DNA of 39,594 bases from an uncultured Veillonella sp. (GTDB lineage: Bacteria > Bacillota > Negativicutes > Veillonellales > Veillonellaceae), in assembly GCF_937981445.1 (NCBI RefSeq), contig NZ_CALJON010000046.1, positions 1-39,594 on the forward strand, read 5' to 3'. Both the position numbers and the translations under genes were made by a program. The notes beneath the pieces were generated by a model. The model did no database searches. It was given only the letters and a program-made list of their open reading frames with translations, and was not told where the DNA came from. Below are positions 39,058 through 39,594 of the stretch, piece after piece; the stretch's first letter is position 1, and every line of letters begins with the position of its first letter.

Positions 39058-39594
39058 ATGACAAAAGTAAGAAAAGCAGTTATCCCTGCTGCTGGTTTTG
39101 GTACGCGATTTTTACCAGCAACAAAAGCACAACCAAAGGAAATGTTACCCATTGTGGATACACCAGCAATTCAATATATTATCGAAGAAGCCTTAGACTC
39201 GGGAATTGAAGAAATTCTTATTATTACAGGGCGTAATAAACGAGCTATAGAAGATCACTTTGATACGAGCGTTGAATTAGAGCAACTTTTGCAACAACAA
39301 GGTAAAACTAAACAATTAGATATGGTTAGAAGCTTGGCGGATATAAAAGTACATTTTATTCGCCAAAAGGCACCAAGAGGTTTGGGCGATGCGATTATGT
39401 GTGCCCGAGCATTTGTAGAGAATGAACCATTTGCGGTACTATTGGGTGATGATGTAGTATACAATCCAGGAAATCCATGTCTAAAGCAGTTGATTGACAC
39501 TTATGAAACTCATGAAGGGACTGTATTAGGTACACAAGAGGTACTGGCAGATAAAATTAGTTCTTATGGAATTATTGCTGGGGAGCATATTAGT
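39058..39594 (+). CDS. galU: UTP-glucose-1-phosphate uridylyltransferase, 5' part only
   Basis: The gene runs off the right edge; 179 codons are visible. The enzyme makes UDP-glucose from glucose-1-phosphate and UTP. The nucleotide-binding signature is AVIPAAGFGTRFLPATKA (7-24) with the following KEMLPIVDTPAIQYIIEEA; IRQKAPRGLGDAIMCA and LLGDDVVY match GalU, the latter holding the metal-binding Asp. GAGGT lies 8 nt before the ATG. Its product feeds Ugd (32992) and probably the GT8 enzyme (31725), so it belongs functionally to the envelope sugar genes although the ribosomal operon lies between. Confidence 0.95.
   Translation, partial: MTKVRKAVIPAAGFGTRFLPATKAQPKEMLPIVDTPAIQYIIEEALDSGIEEILIITGRNKRAIEDHFDTSVELEQLLQQQGKTKQLDMVRSLADIKVHFIRQKAPRGLGDAIMCARAFVENEPFAVLLGDDVVYNPGNPCLKQLIDTYETHEGTVLGTQEVLADKISSYGIIAGEHIS

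Overview
The window looks like chromosome of a diderm Firmicute of the Negativicutes, most likely Veillonella. I infer this from a truncated OmpM-type porin with an SLH domain at the left edge, a Firmicute-style rapZ-yvcK-whiA cluster next to TonB/ExbB/ExbD and a TonB-dependent receptor, a PyrR-type attenuator before a pyrBC-carAB-pyrKD operon, low GC content, and lipopolysaccharide-type envelope genes. Only the first two genes (positions 1-1779) are on the minus strand; all the others are on the plus strand. No tRNA, rRNA, IS element or CRISPR array was seen.

Layout. (1) 1-1836: the 5' part of an SLH porin gene and a compact large serine recombinase just upstream of it. (2) 2078-6490: a HAD phosphatase, then rapZ, yvcK and whiA. 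(3) 6491-8223: a possible 24-codon ORF and a large exported protein of unknown function. (4) 8502-20030: a heme/iron acquisition and anaerobic heme-breakdown locus. It holds TonB with a glycine-rich linker, an AraC-type regulator behind a Fur-box promoter, ExbB, ExbD, a HutW/ChuW-type radical SAM enzyme with a His-rich repeat tail, a FecB/HmuT-like binding protein, a FecCD-type permease, its ATPase, an HmuF-like flavodoxin and a TonB-dependent receptor. (5) 20043-28832: the pyrimidine operon, controlled by a PyrR attenuator; pyrE and pyrF are not present here. (6) 29075-37317: envelope sugar and lipid genes (two EptA-like phosphoethanolamine transferases, a GT8 glycosyltransferase, UDP-glucose dehydrogenase, a UDP-glucuronate 4-epimerase-like enzyme), with a monocistronic HutP-like gene among them. 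(7) 37366-38788: an L20-type leader and infC-rpmI-rplT. (8) 38883-39594: the start of galU.

How they work together. The heme locus reads as one pathway: receptor and TonB-ExbBD for outer-membrane uptake, the ABC system for the inner membrane, the radical SAM enzyme to open the porphyrin without oxygen, and the flavodoxin for electrons or heme handling. GalU, Ugd and the epimerase can supply UDP-glucose, UDP-glucuronate and UDP-galacturonate, and the GT8 and EptA-like enzymes would decorate the surface glycolipid.

The most striking unexplained features are the 5 x 54 bp His-rich repeat tail on the radical SAM enzyme, the start-codon-bearing 24 bp repeats at the head of the AraC gene, the HutP homologue that appears to lack the HxxxH metal pair, a second EptA paralogue without the nucleophile threonine, a long insertion in PyrK, and short tandem repeats, each with its own sequence, in many intergenic gaps. 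All functional calls come from reading the sequence and remembered family knowledge; no search was run.
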